Source: Roseibium hamelinense (GTDB lineage Bacteria; Pseudomonadota; Alphaproteobacteria; Rhizobiales; Stappiaceae). Taken from it: 64,000 nt of DNA. Below the pieces are notes generated by a model, which was not told the DNA's origin, searched no databases, and was given only the letters and a program-made list of their open reading frames with translations. The position numbers and the translations under genes were made by a program. Numbering within the stretch: the first letter of the stretch is position 1; each line of letters opens with the position of its first letter. The stretch lies in the NCBI RefSeq assembly GCF_007830545.1, contig NZ_VLLF01000001.1, positions 806,001-870,000 on the forward strand, written 5' to 3'. Positions 37,100 through 46,573 of this stretch are shown in pieces.

Positions 37100-37127
37100 G
37101 GTTGAGCGGGGGGACCCCCGCTCAACC
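37100..37127 (-). promoter_or_regulatory. Perfect 13-bp inverted repeat between acpP and fabF
   Basis: GGTTGAGCGGGG and CCCCGCTCAACC form a near-loopless stem in the gap between acpP and fabF. There is no T run on the transcribed strand, so it is more likely an RNA-stabilising or processing hairpin that sets the acpP:fabF ratio than a full terminator. Confidence 0.6.
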
Positions 37128-37150
37128 GTAATTAGACAATGGACCGGAGA

Positions 37151-37387
37151 TTAACCGGCGTTCTTTTCAAGGAACTTCACAGCATCACCAACGGTCAAGA
37201 TGGTTTCTGCCGCGTCGTCCGGAATTTCTACGCCGAATTCTTCTTCGAAAGCCATGACGAGTTCAACGGTGTCGAGACTGTCGGCCCCCAGATCGTCAAT
37301 GAAGCTAGCGCCTTCGCTGACCTTTTCGGCGTCAACGCCGAGGTGCTCTACGACGATCTTCTTAACTCGATCCGCGATATCACTCAT
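37151..37387 (-). CDS. acpP: Acyl carrier protein
   Basis: AcpP carries the growing acyl chain on 4'-phosphopantetheine. At 78 aa it has the usual length and acidity; the attachment site is Ser37 in [10 protein letters not shown]. It sits between fabG (247 nt upstream) and fabF. The long upstream gap probably holds its own promoter, as ACP is needed in large amounts. A purine-rich AAGGAAGTG precedes the ATG. Confidence 0.97.
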   Translation of the reverse strand: MSDIADRVKKIVVEHLGVDAEKVSEGASFIDDLGADSLDTVELVMAFEEEFGVEIPDDAAETILTVGDAVKFLEKNAG

Positions 37388-37634
37388 TTTTCACTTCCTT
37401 GGGTTTTCAAACTTCAATTATCTTCGCGAACCGCCACGTCTCCGATTACCGGACACATGCCACTTTATCGCGGTTGTCTTTCACGTTCTGGTCGGCGCTA
37501 CCCAGACTTGGGCACACACCCTTCCCATCGGAACAATCGGCGGGTAGGTAACACACTTTGTTGACCTTTACCAGCCGCTCCAGGCTGCTGAAAAACAGCT
37601 CGGATTCTGTTTGCCAACTTGGCGAATTTCCCTT

Positions 37635-38372
37635 TTAAATCATTGCCATACCACCATTTACATGCAGGGTTTGCCCTGTCACGTAAGCGGCTTCGGTGCT
37701 GGCAAGATAAGTAGTTGCGGCAGCGATCTCGCCCGCAGTGCCCAATCGGCCCGCCGGAACGCTGCCCAAAATCGATTCTTTCTGCTTCTCGTTCAGCGCA
37801 TCGGTCATGGCGGTTTCGATGAAACCGGGAGCAACTGTGTTGACCGTGATATTCCGGCTGGCAACCTCACGGGCCAGTGATTTGTACATGCCGATCATGC
37901 CGGCCTTTGCCGCCGCATAGTTCACCTGGCCCGGATTTCCGGTGACGCCGACCACTGATGTGATGCCCACGATCCGGCCGTAACGGCGTTTCATCATGCC
38001 CTTGATGGCAGCGCGGCACAGGCGGAAACCGGAGGTTAGATTGACCTCGATTACCTGATCCCACTCATCATCCTTCATGCGCATGAAGATGTTGTCGCGG
38101 GTGATACCGGCATTGTTGACCAGAATATCCACCGACCCCATCGCATCCTCGGCCGCCGGCAGCAGCGCATCGACCGCAGCCCGATCGGAGAGGTTGCAAG
38201 CAGCAACATGCGCGCGGTCCTTGAGGTCTTCGGCGAGCGCTTCCAGCTTTTCCGCCCGCGTTCCCGACAGGGTGACTGTTGCCCCTTGCGCGTGCAGCGC
38301 TCGTGCGATCGCCTCGCCGATCCCGCCGGTGGCGCCGGTGATGAGTGCGGTCTTGCCCTCAAGAGTGAACAT
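37635..38372 (-). CDS. fabG: 3-oxoacyl-[ACP] reductase
   Basis: FabG reduces beta-ketoacyl-ACP using NADPH. The 245-aa classical SDR has TGATGGIGEAIAR for cofactor binding, NNAGITRDN, the catalytic Ser in GITSVVG and Tyr/Lys in NYAAAKAG, ending with YVTGQTLHVNGGMAMI. It lies between fabD (52 nt) and acpP. Confidence 0.96.
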   Translation of the reverse strand: MFTLEGKTALITGATGGIGEAIARALHAQGATVTLSGTRAEKLEALAEDLKDRAHVAACNLSDRAAVDALLPAAEDAMGSVDILVNNAGITRDNIFMRMKDDEWDQVIEVNLTSGFRLCRAAIKGMMKRRYGRIVGITSVVGVTGNPGQVNYAAAKAGMIGMYKSLAREVASRNITVNTVAPGFIETAMTDALNEKQKESILGSVPAGRLGTAGEIAAATTYLASTEAAYVTGQTLHVNGGMAMI

Positions 38373-38424
38373 GGCAACTTCCTTTCGCTGGATTATCGTT
38401 TTTAAATCTCAACGGCCAACGAGA

Positions 38425-39369
38425 TCAGGCGTTGAGCGCCTCGATCAAGCCATCAATGTCCTGAGGCGTATTCACGGCAATGCCTTTGGCTTCCTTGGCA
38501 ATGCGTTTGACCATTCCGGTCAGAACTTTGCCGGCCCCCACCTCAACAAATGTTCCAACTCCGTTTTCGGCAAGCCAGGTCACACTCTCGCGCCAACGCA
38601 CGGTGCCAGTTACCTGCTCAACCAGCCTGCGGCTGATATCGCCCGGATCAGATGTCGGGCCGGCCAACACGTTGGCAACCAATGGCACGGCTGGCGCCTT
38701 GATGGCAACGTCGGCAAGCGCACTGGCCATGGCGTCGGCAGCCGGTGACATCAAAGAGCAATGAAATGGAGCACTGACCGGCAGCATCACTGCCCGGCGG
38801 GCGCCCCGCGCCTTGGCGATTTCGACCGCGCGCTCGACAGCGGCCAGGTGACCAGACACCACCACCTGACCAGGTGCGTTGTCATTGGCCGCTTCACAAA
38901 CCTCGCCCTGTGCTGCTTCGGCCGCCACTTCCCTGACCTGATCGAATTCAAGGCCAAGCAGCGCTGCCATACCGCCCTGACCGACCGGAACGGCTGTTTG
39001 CATGGCGTTTCCGCGCACCCGCAACAGGCGCGCCGCTGTCGCGACATCCAGCGATCCCGCAGCTGCAAGTGCAGAATATTCGCCGAGCGAATGGCCCGCC
39101 ACGAAAGAGGCAGACGCGCTCAGGTCCAAGCCTTTGGCCTCGAGCACACGCATTGTTGCCAGACTCACCGCCATGAGCGCCGGTTGGGCATTGGCGGTCA
39201 GAGTCAGCTCAGCATCAGGTCCGTTCCACATGATTGCGGACAATTTCTGGTCAAGAGCATCGTCGACCTCATCAAACACAGCCTTTGCCTCGGGAAAGGC
39301 ATCTGCCAATTCCTTACCCATGCCAACAGCCTGACTGCCCTGTCCAGGAAAGGTGAATGCGGTGGCCAT
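38425..39369 (-). CDS. fabD: Malonyl-CoA:ACP transacylase
   Basis: FabD loads malonate onto ACP. The 314-aa protein opens with TFPGQGSQAVGMG and carries the nucleophile Ser in GHSLGEYSAL near residue 95 and the catalytic His in PVSAPFHCSLM near residue 205. As the first gene of the leftward fab cluster it should have its promoter in 39370-39578, shared with the divergent MOSC gene. Confidence 0.96.
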   Translation of the reverse strand: MATAFTFPGQGSQAVGMGKELADAFPEAKAVFDEVDDALDQKLSAIMWNGPDAELTLTANAQPALMAVSLATMRVLEAKGLDLSASASFVAGHSLGEYSALAAAGSLDVATAARLLRVRGNAMQTAVPVGQGGMAALLGLEFDQVREVAAEAAQGEVCEAANDNAPGQVVVSGHLAAVERAVEIAKARGARRAVMLPVSAPFHCSLMSPAADAMASALADVAIKAPAVPLVANVLAGPTSDPGDISRRLVEQVTGTVRWRESVTWLAENGVGTFVEVGAGKVLTGMVKRIAKEAKGIAVNTPQDIDGLIEALNA

Positions 39370-39578
39370 ATGAAATAGACTCCGAATTGGTAGCGCGAGC
39401 GGGCCTGTATTGTTTTGCCGCGCGCCTTTGCTACAAAGAAGAGCGTTTCTGGCCGGTTTTTTGGCAAAGCCCTGCCAGTGTTGGCGGCAGGCTATGAAAC
39501 GGACGGGGGCAAAGTGTCAAGAGCGAAGGCCGAAGTTTTGCGGGGATTGGGCGTTTTGCGCAGCTCAGAACCGCAAGA

Positions 39579-40313
39579 ATGAAAATTCAATCGATCTGGC
39601 GCTACCCAGTGAAATCCCTGCTTGGAGAGCCGGTGCAGGAAACGATGGTCGACGAACGGGGGATCTCCGGCGATCGCATCTATGCGATAACCGATACACG
39701 GGGAAAGCTTGGCAGCGGCAAATCCACCAACACGTTTCAACGGATCGACAACCTTCTCTCGATGCAGGCGGCGTCGCGGGACGGCACCACGTTCATAAAA
39801 CTGCCGGATGGCCGGAAGGCACCAGTGGGATCCCCTGAGCTGACACGCCTTCTGTCAGACTTTCTTGCCCAAGACGTGACGGTCACCCGAGAAATGGACA
39901 CACCACATTTCGATGACGGCGCTGTCCATATCATACTGTCATCCGACCTTGAGAAATTACAGTCTCTCAACCCCGGCTCTGACGCCGACCCCCGCAGGTT
40001 TCGCGCCAATGTCATCCTGGACACGCCAGGCCACATGACCGCAGAAGACCTTTTGGGACGCGTCCTGACCATCGGCTCGACACGCCTGAAAATCACCCAT
40101 CCGACAGAGCGCTGTGTGATGGTCACCGCAAAACAACATGACCTGCCCTCCAATCCCGGCATTCTGAAAGCGATCTCAAACGGCGAAGACGTCCACTTCG
40201 GTGTTTACGCCTCGGTTTTGATCCCCGGAAAAATTGAGGTTGGACAAGCGGTTGACACGTCGGCCAAGCCTGGCGGAAACGCAGCCAACAGCCGACGAAA
40301 ATTCGGGCTCTAG
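39579..40313 (+). CDS. MOSC domain protein
   Basis: A 244-aa protein with an N-terminal MOSC beta-barrel (IQSIWRYPVKSLLGEPV ... GDRIYAI) and a C-terminal MOSC domain with the conserved Cys in ERCVM near residue 190. MOSC domains bind molybdenum cofactor; relatives include the mitochondrial amidoxime-reducing components (mARC) and YcbX, which reduce N-hydroxylated compounds. No ferredoxin domain is fused here. It is divergent from fabD and about 355 nt upstream of rpsF. Confidence 0.85.
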   Translation: MKIQSIWRYPVKSLLGEPVQETMVDERGISGDRIYAITDTRGKLGSGKSTNTFQRIDNLLSMQAASRDGTTFIKLPDGRKAPVGSPELTRLLSDFLAQDVTVTREMDTPHFDDGAVHIILSSDLEKLQSLNPGSDADPRRFRANVILDTPGHMTAEDLLGRVLTIGSTRLKITHPTERCVMVTAKQHDLPSNPGILKAISNGEDVHFGVYASVLIPGKIEVGQAVDTSAKPGGNAANSRRKFGL

Positions 40314-40451
40314 GGCAACAGAGCCATCCGAACGGAACACCAATGTGGACCGGCCCCGCGCCGCATGGGTTTGAACGCGTCCGTAGGGCGCCTTTTCAAA
40401 AAAGCCTTTCCACGACTTTGAAGCAACGGCCGAAATCAGATGGCAGGGCTC

Positions 40452-40479
40452 TTGCATTCGGCCCAAACCCGTGTATAAG
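40452..40479 (+). promoter_or_regulatory. Candidate sigma-70 promoter for rpsF-rpsR-rplI
   Basis: TTGCAT (40452-40457) and TATAAG (40474-40479) are separated by 16 nt, in the 355-nt region 40314-40668 before rpsF. The rest of that region contains a purine-rich AGGTCACGAGGAGG stretch at about 40607 and a 13-codon frame (ATG 40641) that overlaps the rpsF start; otherwise I see nothing in it. Confidence 0.5.
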
Positions 40480-40668
40480 CCGCATTTCGTCCGGGACCCC
40501 GGCTGGGGGCTGAACGGAAGGGCTTTTTCTCAAAAGCCAGAGACCTTGAATAAAGAGCTCGTCTTCCCGTGTCTCCGCTCTCGTTAGAATTCTCGTTCCT
40601 TTCCGGAGGTCACGAGGAGGCTTTGCGCCAGGTCCCGATTATGAAACCTAGGAAAGGCCTTATAGCCC

Positions 40669-41106
40669 ATGCCTCTTTATGAGCACGTGTTCCTGGCGCG
40701 CCAGGACATTTCTGCACAGCAGGTCGAGCAGCTCGTCGAGCAGTACAAAGGCGTCATCGAAAATGGCGGCGGTACATTCGGCAAAGTTGAAAACTGGGGT
40801 TTGCGTTCGCTCGCATACCGCATCAAGAAAAACCGCAAGGCGCACTACACCTTGATCAACATCGAGGCCCCGCATGCAGCGGTTGCCGAAATGGAACGTC
40901 AGATGGGCCTCAGCGAAGACGTTCTGCGCTTCATGACCTTCAAGGTCGACGCGCATGAAGAAGAGCCGTCTGCGATGATGCAAAAGCGTGACCGTGACGA
41001 CCGCCGCGGCGGTGGCCGTGGTGACAAACCAGGTGCTGGCCGTGGCGATCGCGGCGACCGTGGTGATCGCGGTGACCGCGCACCGCGCCGTGCAGAAGCG
41101 GAGTAA
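40669..41106 (+). CDS. rpsF: 30S ribosomal protein S6
   Basis: S6 binds S18 and the central domain of 16S rRNA. The 145-aa protein has the typical start [13 protein letters not shown] and the core [20 protein letters not shown] charged tail of about 40 residues follows, dominated by [12 protein letters not shown] repeats, commonly seen in alphaproteobacterial S6. AGGAAAGG lies upstream of the ATG. It starts the rpsF-rpsR-rplI operon. Confidence 0.97.
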   Translation: MPLYEHVFLARQDISAQQVEQLVEQYKGVIENGGGTFGKVENWGLRSLAYRIKKNRKAHYTLINIEAPHAAVAEMERQMGLSEDVLRFMTFKVDAHEEEPSAMMQKRDRDDRRGGGRGDKPGAGRGDRGDRGDRGDRAPRRAEAE

Positions 41107-41112
41107 GACAAA

Positions 41113-41361
41113 ATGGTAGATATCGCACAGCTTCCGAGCCGCCGTCCGTTCTTCCGCCGCCGGAAAACCTGCCCGTTCTCTGGTGCCAACGCGCCGAAGA
41201 TCGACTACAAGGACATCCGTCTCCTGCAGCGCTACATCTCTGAGCGCGGCAAGATCGTCCCGAGCCGCATCACCGCCGTTTCTGCAAAGAAACAGCGTGA
41301 ACTGGCCCGCGCAATCAAACGCGCCCGCCTGCTCGGCCTTTTGCCTTTCGTGATCAGCTAA
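41113..41361 (+). CDS. rpsR: 30S ribosomal protein S18
   Basis: S18 partners S6 on the small subunit. The 82-aa protein shows [22 protein letters not shown] and the conserved C-terminal [33 protein letters not shown]. It begins 6 nt after rpsF, which is normal for this operon. Confidence 0.97.
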   Translation: MVDIAQLPSRRPFFRRRKTCPFSGANAPKIDYKDIRLLQRYISERGKIVPSRITAVSAKKQRELARAIKRARLLGLLPFVIS

Positions 41362-41374
41362 GCCTGATGGCGCT

Positions 41375-41394
41375 GCCCGGAGCTAGCTCCGGGC
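41375..41394 (+). promoter_or_regulatory. 20-nt perfect palindrome between rpsR and rplI
   Basis: GCCCGGAGCT and AGCTCCGGGC are directly abutting, 13 nt after the rpsR stop. It lacks a T run, so an RNA stability or processing hairpin inside the operon is more likely than a terminator. Confidence 0.5.
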
Positions 41395-41473
41395 ACCCGA
41401 ACTGGGGCCGCGGGAAAACCGGCCTCTAACCGCCAGAACGATATGAAACGGCGGGACAGTTAGGAGAAATGAT

Positions 41474-42064
41474 ATGGAAATCATCCTTCTTGAGCGTATC
41501 GCCAAGCTTGGCCAGATGGGCGACACCGTGCGCGTCCGCGACGGGTATGCACGCAACTTCCTTCTGCCTCAGGGCAAGGCACTCCGTGCAAACAAGACAA
41601 ATCTGGAGCGGTTCGAGCGTGAGCGTGCTCAGCTTGAAGCCCGTAACCTTGAGCGCAAGACCGAAGCTGAGGCTGTTGCATCCAAGCTTGACGGCGAAAA
41701 CCTGATCATGATCCGGTCCGCCGGCGAAACTGGTCAGCTTTACGGTTCAGTATCGACTCGCGACATCGCAGACGGCCTTACCGAAGCAGGCTTCACAGTC
41801 ACGCGCGGGCAGGTCGACCTTCGCAACCCGATCAAGACCATTGGTCTGCATTCGGTTGTGATCGCGCTGCACCCCGAAGTCGAAGTCACCGTCTCCGTCA
41901 ACGTCGCGCGCTCCGAAGACGAAGCTGTTCGTCAGGCAGCTGGTGAAGACCTCACCACTCCGGAAATGGACGTCTTCGAATTCGAGGAAGACGACGAGGA
42001 AGAAACTGCAGACGGCGACGACGCCGAAGTCTCTGACGAGGCAGCAGCTGAAGAAGAAGCCTGA
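41474..42064 (+). CDS. rplI: 50S ribosomal protein L9
   Basis: L9 binds 23S rRNA and projects from the L1 side of the ribosome. The 196-aa protein has the N-domain [35 protein letters not shown] and the C-domain ([31 protein letters not shown]). A highly acidic tail of about 45 residues ([17 protein letters not shown]) follows and makes it longer than the roughly 150-aa E. coli protein. AGGAG precedes the ATG and a terminator follows. Confidence 0.96.
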   Translation: MEIILLERIAKLGQMGDTVRVRDGYARNFLLPQGKALRANKTNLERFERERAQLEARNLERKTEAEAVASKLDGENLIMIRSAGETGQLYGSVSTRDIADGLTEAGFTVTRGQVDLRNPIKTIGLHSVVIALHPEVEVTVSVNVARSEDEAVRQAAGEDLTTPEMDVFEFEEDDEEETADGDDAEVSDEAAAEEEA

Positions 42065-42087
42065 TAACTTCTGCTTTCAAGACCTTG

Positions 42088-42115
42088 AAACGGCGTCCTG
42101 CGGGGCGCCGTTTTT
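42088..42115 (+). terminator. Intrinsic terminator of the rpsF-rpsR-rplI operon
   Basis: AAACGGCG and CGCCGTTT flank TCCTGCGGGG and are followed by TTTT, 23 nt after the rplI stop. Confidence 0.8.
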
Positions 42116-42425
42116 GTTTGCCAGCAATCAAATACCGGTATGATCCAAGAGTTTGAAAAACCTAGGCCGTTAACCTTTTGAAACTCTTCACAGACTGCAT
42201 GGCAGCCATGCTTCAATGCATACAAGTCCGTATAATTCCACAAGATTTTGAAAAAATACGTAGGTCACGCTGAGTCTTGTTTTGGCGAACAGGTCAAGGC
42301 AAAACCGATTCTTTCCCCGTTGATCTTAACCTTTCAGGGGGAATCGAAAATGCCCATTTTGTTCCCTTGAAGCCTCCGCCGCCTTGGCTGTATTCCAAAT
42401 AGACAAGGGGTGACCGGGGGACGAA
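42116..42425 (+). other. 310-nt AT-richer intergenic region before dnaB
   Basis: After the terminator the region contains a consensus -10-like TATAAT at 42231 without a good -35. It also carries several A/T runs and, just before dnaB, the ribosome-binding stretch GGGGGAC. It presumably holds the dnaB promoter; no RNA gene or reading frame is supported. Confidence 0.4.
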
Positions 42426-43910
42426 ATGCAGGGCAAATTGCAAACTGTAGAGACCGAAGCTGTGGAGCAACGGCTTGCACCACATAATGCGGAAGCGGAG
42501 CGCCAGCTGCTGGGCGCAATTCTCGTGAACAACGAGACCTACTACCGTGTTTCGGACTTTCTGGAGCCTCACCATTTCTTCGTCCCGCCTCACCAGGACA
42601 TCTACGAGAAAATCGGACATCTGATCCGTGCGGGCAAAACCGCCTCTCCGATCACACTCAAGACGTTTTATCCTGCAGACGCGAAAATTGCCGATCTCTC
42701 CGCCACACAGTTCTTGTTGAGACTGGCTGCGGATGCCGCGTCGGTGATCAACGCAGAAGATTATGGCCGCACAATCTATGATCTCGCGGTCCGCAGAAAC
42801 TTGATCCGCATCGGCGAAGACATGGTCAACATCGCCTTTGATGCACCGATCGACGTGCCGCCCAACCAGCAGATCGACGACGCCGAACGGCGGCTGTTTG
42901 AGCTTGCCGAAACCGGCCGCAGCGAGGGCGGCTTTGTCTCCTTCGGAGACGCGCTGACCGAAACAATCGAGATGGCCCATGCCGCCTGGAACCGCGAAGG
43001 CGCTTTGTCCGGCATTTCCACCGGACTGATGGATCTCGACCGTCTGATGGGCGGCTTGCAGGCATCTGACCTGATCGTCCTTGCCGGACGCCCGGCTATG
43101 GGAAAGACCTCGCTGGCCACGAACATCGCCTACAACATCGCACAGAATTATCAGGCCGAAGAACAGCCGGACGGCTCGATCAAGACCGTCAATGGCGGTG
43201 TTGTTGGGTTTTTCTCACTGGAAATGTCGGCGGAGCAGCTCGCCACCCGTATCATTTCCGAACAAGCCGAGATCTCGTCGTCAAAAATCCGGCGCGGCGA
43301 CATATCAGAAGCGGAATTCGAGAAACTGGCAGCCTGTGCCCAGACCATGCAATCGGTTCCGCTGCATGTGGACCAGACCGGCGGTATTTCCATCGCCTCA
43401 CTCGTCGCCCGGGCGCGGCGTCTGAAGCGCCAACGCGGCCTCGACCTTCTGATCGTTGACTATATCCAGCTGCTCACCGGGTCTTCGAAAAACAGCGGCA
43501 ACCGCGTGCAGGAAATCACGGAAATCACGACCGGCCTCAAAGCGCTTGCGAAAGAACTCAACGTGCCGATCATCGCCTTGTCCCAGCTCTCTCGTCAGGT
43601 TGAATCGCGGGACGACAAGCGGCCGATGATGTCGGACTTGCGTGAATCAGGCTCGATCGAGCAGGATGCGGACGTGATCCTGTTCGTGTACCGCGATGAA
43701 TACTACCTCGGCAAAACGGAGCCGGAAGAAGGCACGCCGGAGCACGAGGTCTGGAAGGACAAACTTGAGCGGGTCAAGGGCAAGGCGGAGGTAATCATCG
43801 CCAAGCAGCGTCACGGGCCGACCGGGACCGCGAACCTGCACTTCCAGGGCGAGTTTACCCGGTTCTCGGATCTCGCACAGGACGACTACCTGCCAGAGCG
43901 CATGGAATAG
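42426..43910 (+). CDS. dnaB: Replicative DNA helicase
   Basis: DnaB is the hexameric helicase that unwinds the replication fork. The 494-aa protein has the N-terminal helical domain (LAPHNAEAERQLLGAILVNN), then the RecA-like ATPase with GRPAMGKTSLATNIA, FFSLEMSAEQLATRI, LLIVDYIQLL and SDLRESGSIEQDADVILFVYRDEYY. There is no intein and the length is normal. GGGGGAC precedes the ATG. alr follows after 62 nt; the S6-S18-L9-DnaB-Alr-RadA order is common in alphaproteobacteria. Confidence 0.97.
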   Translation: MQGKLQTVETEAVEQRLAPHNAEAERQLLGAILVNNETYYRVSDFLEPHHFFVPPHQDIYEKIGHLIRAGKTASPITLKTFYPADAKIADLSATQFLLRLAADAASVINAEDYGRTIYDLAVRRNLIRIGEDMVNIAFDAPIDVPPNQQIDDAERRLFELAETGRSEGGFVSFGDALTETIEMAHAAWNREGALSGISTGLMDLDRLMGGLQASDLIVLAGRPAMGKTSLATNIAYNIAQNYQAEEQPDGSIKTVNGGVVGFFSLEMSAEQLATRIISEQAEISSSKIRRGDISEAEFEKLAACAQTMQSVPLHVDQTGGISIASLVARARRLKRQRGLDLLIVDYIQLLTGSSKNSGNRVQEITEITTGLKALAKELNVPIIALSQLSRQVESRDDKRPMMSDLRESGSIEQDADVILFVYRDEYYLGKTEPEEGTPEHEVWKDKLERVKGKAEVIIAKQRHGPTGTANLHFQGEFTRFSDLAQDDYLPERME

Positions 43911-43972
43911 GCCACGGGACGCGGCTGCAATGACCGTTTGCGTACTGTTTGCTGCTTCGACATAGTCCAGAT

Positions 43973-45106
43973 ATGCAAAGCGGGGATTCGGATAGCCTTT
44001 TTGGCGGGCGGCTAACCATCGACCTTGATGCAATTGCCGGAAACTGGCGACTGCTTCGGGACAGGCTTGGCGGCACCGGCGAATGCGCCGCGACCGTGAA
44101 GGCAGATGCCTATGGCACAGGCTTGGACCACACAGCCAAGCGTCTCTTCGCCGAAGGCTGCCGGACATTTTTCGTGGCCGTGCCCACAGAAGCAGTGGCC
44201 TTGCGGACATCACTCCCCGGCGCCACGATTTACGCCCTTGATGGCCTTTTTCCCGGAACCGCGCCCATTCTGGCCGAAAACGATATCCGCCCGGTGCTTG
44301 GCTCTTATCCGGAGGTTCAGGAATGGGCGGCGTTCTGCAAGACCGCGGGACGCTCCTTCAAGGCGGCCGTCCATTTGGACACCGGCATCCACCGTCTGGG
44401 TTTGTCGCGGGAAGAATTCGAAGCCGCCCTCAACGACCCTGATATCACAGGTCCGTTTACGCCGAGCCTTCTTATGTCTCACCTGGCGTGCGGCTCGGAC
44501 CCCGCTCATCCGATGAACCGGCGTCAGCGGGAGCTGTTTGCACACGTCACGGCGCCGTTTGCCGGCATTCCGCGCTCACTTGCAAATTCGGCCGGCGTGT
44601 TGATGGGCCCCGAATTCCATTTTGATCTGGTGAGACCCGGCATATCGCTTTTTGGCGGGCAGGCGATCGAAACCGAACCCAATCCGATGCAACCGGTGGC
44701 CAAGGTTGAAGCGCGGATCATGATCGTCCGCAGTGTACCGGAAGGCGACACGATCGGCTACGGCGCCAAACAGACTGCCACCCGCCCACTGCGAAACGCA
44801 GTGGTCGCGGCCGGGTATGCAGACGGCATGTTGCGCCGTGCAGGATCTTCGGATGACCGGCCGGGCGGGTACGCCATGATCGAAGGTCACAAGGCCCCTC
44901 TCCTCGGGCGTATCTCCATGGACATGATCACCTTGGATGTCACGGATATCCCCGAACATCTCGTCCGGCGTGGCGCCTTTGTGGAAATGATGGGGCCGAA
45001 TGTTGCGGCGGCCGACCTTGCGGCTTATGCCGAGACCATTGATTACGAATATCTCACGAGCCTTGGTAGGCGCTTTCACCGCCGCTATGGCCCTCTCAAT
45101 CTCTAG
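43973..45106 (+). CDS. alr: Alanine racemase
   Basis: Alr makes D-alanine for peptidoglycan. The 377-aa protein has the PLP lysine K43 in TVKADAYGTG, the catalytic Tyr in TIGYGAKQT, HLDTGIHRLGLS, and GRISMDMITLDVTD near the C-terminus. The ATG at 43973 was preferred over a TTG 24 nt upstream. radA starts 9 nt after its stop. Confidence 0.95.
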   Translation: MQSGDSDSLFGGRLTIDLDAIAGNWRLLRDRLGGTGECAATVKADAYGTGLDHTAKRLFAEGCRTFFVAVPTEAVALRTSLPGATIYALDGLFPGTAPILAENDIRPVLGSYPEVQEWAAFCKTAGRSFKAAVHLDTGIHRLGLSREEFEAALNDPDITGPFTPSLLMSHLACGSDPAHPMNRRQRELFAHVTAPFAGIPRSLANSAGVLMGPEFHFDLVRPGISLFGGQAIETEPNPMQPVAKVEARIMIVRSVPEGDTIGYGAKQTATRPLRNAVVAAGYADGMLRRAGSSDDRPGGYAMIEGHKAPLLGRISMDMITLDVTDIPEHLVRRGAFVEMMGPNVAAADLAAYAETIDYEYLTSLGRRFHRRYGPLNL

Positions 45107-45115
45107 GACAAGTCC

Positions 45116-46510
45116 TTGGCCCGACGTTCCACACAATTTGTCTGCCAATCCTGCGGAGCGGTCACCGCCAAATGGCAGGGCCGTTGCGAATCCTGCGGCG
45201 AATGGAACTCAATTGTGGAGGAACAGACCGCAGGAGGTGTCGGCGGCGGGCCCGGCAAAGCGCCGCGCTCGAAAGGCAGGGTCATTCCGCTGGTTGGCCT
45301 GACCGGCGACACGAAAGAAGCACCGCGTATTCTAAGCGGTCTGGCTGAGCTGGACCGTGTGACCGGTGGCGGGTTTGTGCGCGGTTCTGCACTACTGGTT
45401 GGAGGAGATCCGGGCATCGGCAAATCCACCCTGCTCATTCAGGCTGCCTCCGCCCTGGCAAACCTTGGCCACAAGACAGTTTATATCTCGGGAGAGGAAG
45501 CTGTCGGACAGGTACGGCTTCGGGCCGAACGGCTTGGGCTTGCCGCGTCTCCAGTTGCATTGGCAGCAGAAACCAGTGTGGAAGATATACTGGCCACCCT
45601 GGAGGCCGGCCCGCCCCCTGCCCTGGTCATCTTGGATTCCATACAGACCCTTTGGACCGAACAGGCCGATTCGCCACCGGGAACGGTTACCCAGGTGCGC
45701 GCCTCGGCCCAGGCCATGGTCCGCTATGCGAAGAAACACGGCACCACGCTGGTGCTCGTCGGCCATGTCACCAAAGACGGCCAGATTGCCGGTCCGCGCG
45801 TCGTCGAACACATGGTGGATGCCGTACTGTACTTCGAGGGCGATGGGGCGCACCAGTACCGCATTCTCCGGTCAGTTAAGAACCGCTTCGGGGCAACCGA
45901 TGAAATCGGCGTGTTCGAAATGACCGGAAAAGGCCTTTCGGAAGTTGCCAATCCGTCTGCCCTGTTTCTCGGTGACCGGACCTCCAATGCGCCTGGATCT
46001 GCAGTGTTTGCAGGTCTTGAGGGCTCCCGGCCGCTGCTCATCGAAATCCAGGCTTTGGTGGCGCAGTCGTCTTTGGGAACGCCGCGCCGGGCGGTGATCG
46101 GCTGGGACAACGCCCGCCTGTCCATGATCCTCGCGGTGCTGGAAGCGCGCTGCGGCGTCCGGTTCTCCCAGCATGATGTTTATCTGAATGTTGCAGGCGG
46201 ACTAAAGATCGCCGAACCAGGCGCGGATCTGGCGGTTGCAGCCGCTCTGGTCTCTTCCCTGAGCGGGCTTGCCCTGCCCGCCAATTGCGTCTATTTCGGC
46301 GAGGTCAGTTTGTCAGGGGCGATCCGTCCGGTCGCCCAGGCGCAATCGCGGCTGAAGGAAGCACAAAAACTCGGGTTCGATCAGGCCTACTGCCCTGACG
46401 GGAACTTGAAAGACGGTGCCTCTGGCGGCCTGCGCGTCACCGGACTGCCGGAACTTGGGGATTTCGTCGCCAAACTCTCAGCGAGCGCTGGTGCACAGAA
46501 GGCCTCCTAG
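45116..46510 (+). CDS. radA: DNA repair protein RadA
   Basis: RadA is a DnaB-like branch-migration helicase in recombination. The 464-aa protein starts with a zinc finger (CQSCGAVTAKWQGRCESCGEW), then the RecA-like domain with GGDPGIGKSTLL, the RadA-specific KNRFG motif (VKNRFGATDE) and a C-terminal Lon-protease-like domain (VAGGLKIAEPGADLAVAAAL). The start codon is TTG with AGGA 8 nt upstream. It follows alr by 9 nt. Confidence 0.96.
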   Translation: MARRSTQFVCQSCGAVTAKWQGRCESCGEWNSIVEEQTAGGVGGGPGKAPRSKGRVIPLVGLTGDTKEAPRILSGLAELDRVTGGGFVRGSALLVGGDPGIGKSTLLIQAASALANLGHKTVYISGEEAVGQVRLRAERLGLAASPVALAAETSVEDILATLEAGPPPALVILDSIQTLWTEQADSPPGTVTQVRASAQAMVRYAKKHGTTLVLVGHVTKDGQIAGPRVVEHMVDAVLYFEGDGAHQYRILRSVKNRFGATDEIGVFEMTGKGLSEVANPSALFLGDRTSNAPGSAVFAGLEGSRPLLIEIQALVAQSSLGTPRRAVIGWDNARLSMILAVLEARCGVRFSQHDVYLNVAGGLKIAEPGADLAVAAALVSSLSGLALPANCVYFGEVSLSGAIRPVAQAQSRLKEAQKLGFDQAYCPDGNLKDGASGGLRVTGLPELGDFVAKLSASAGAQKAS

Positions 46511-46573
46511 GTCAGGTTAACGCTTAAAAGAGGCCTTGGCGGCTTCGACACGGAAAAAGGACTGAACAGGACC

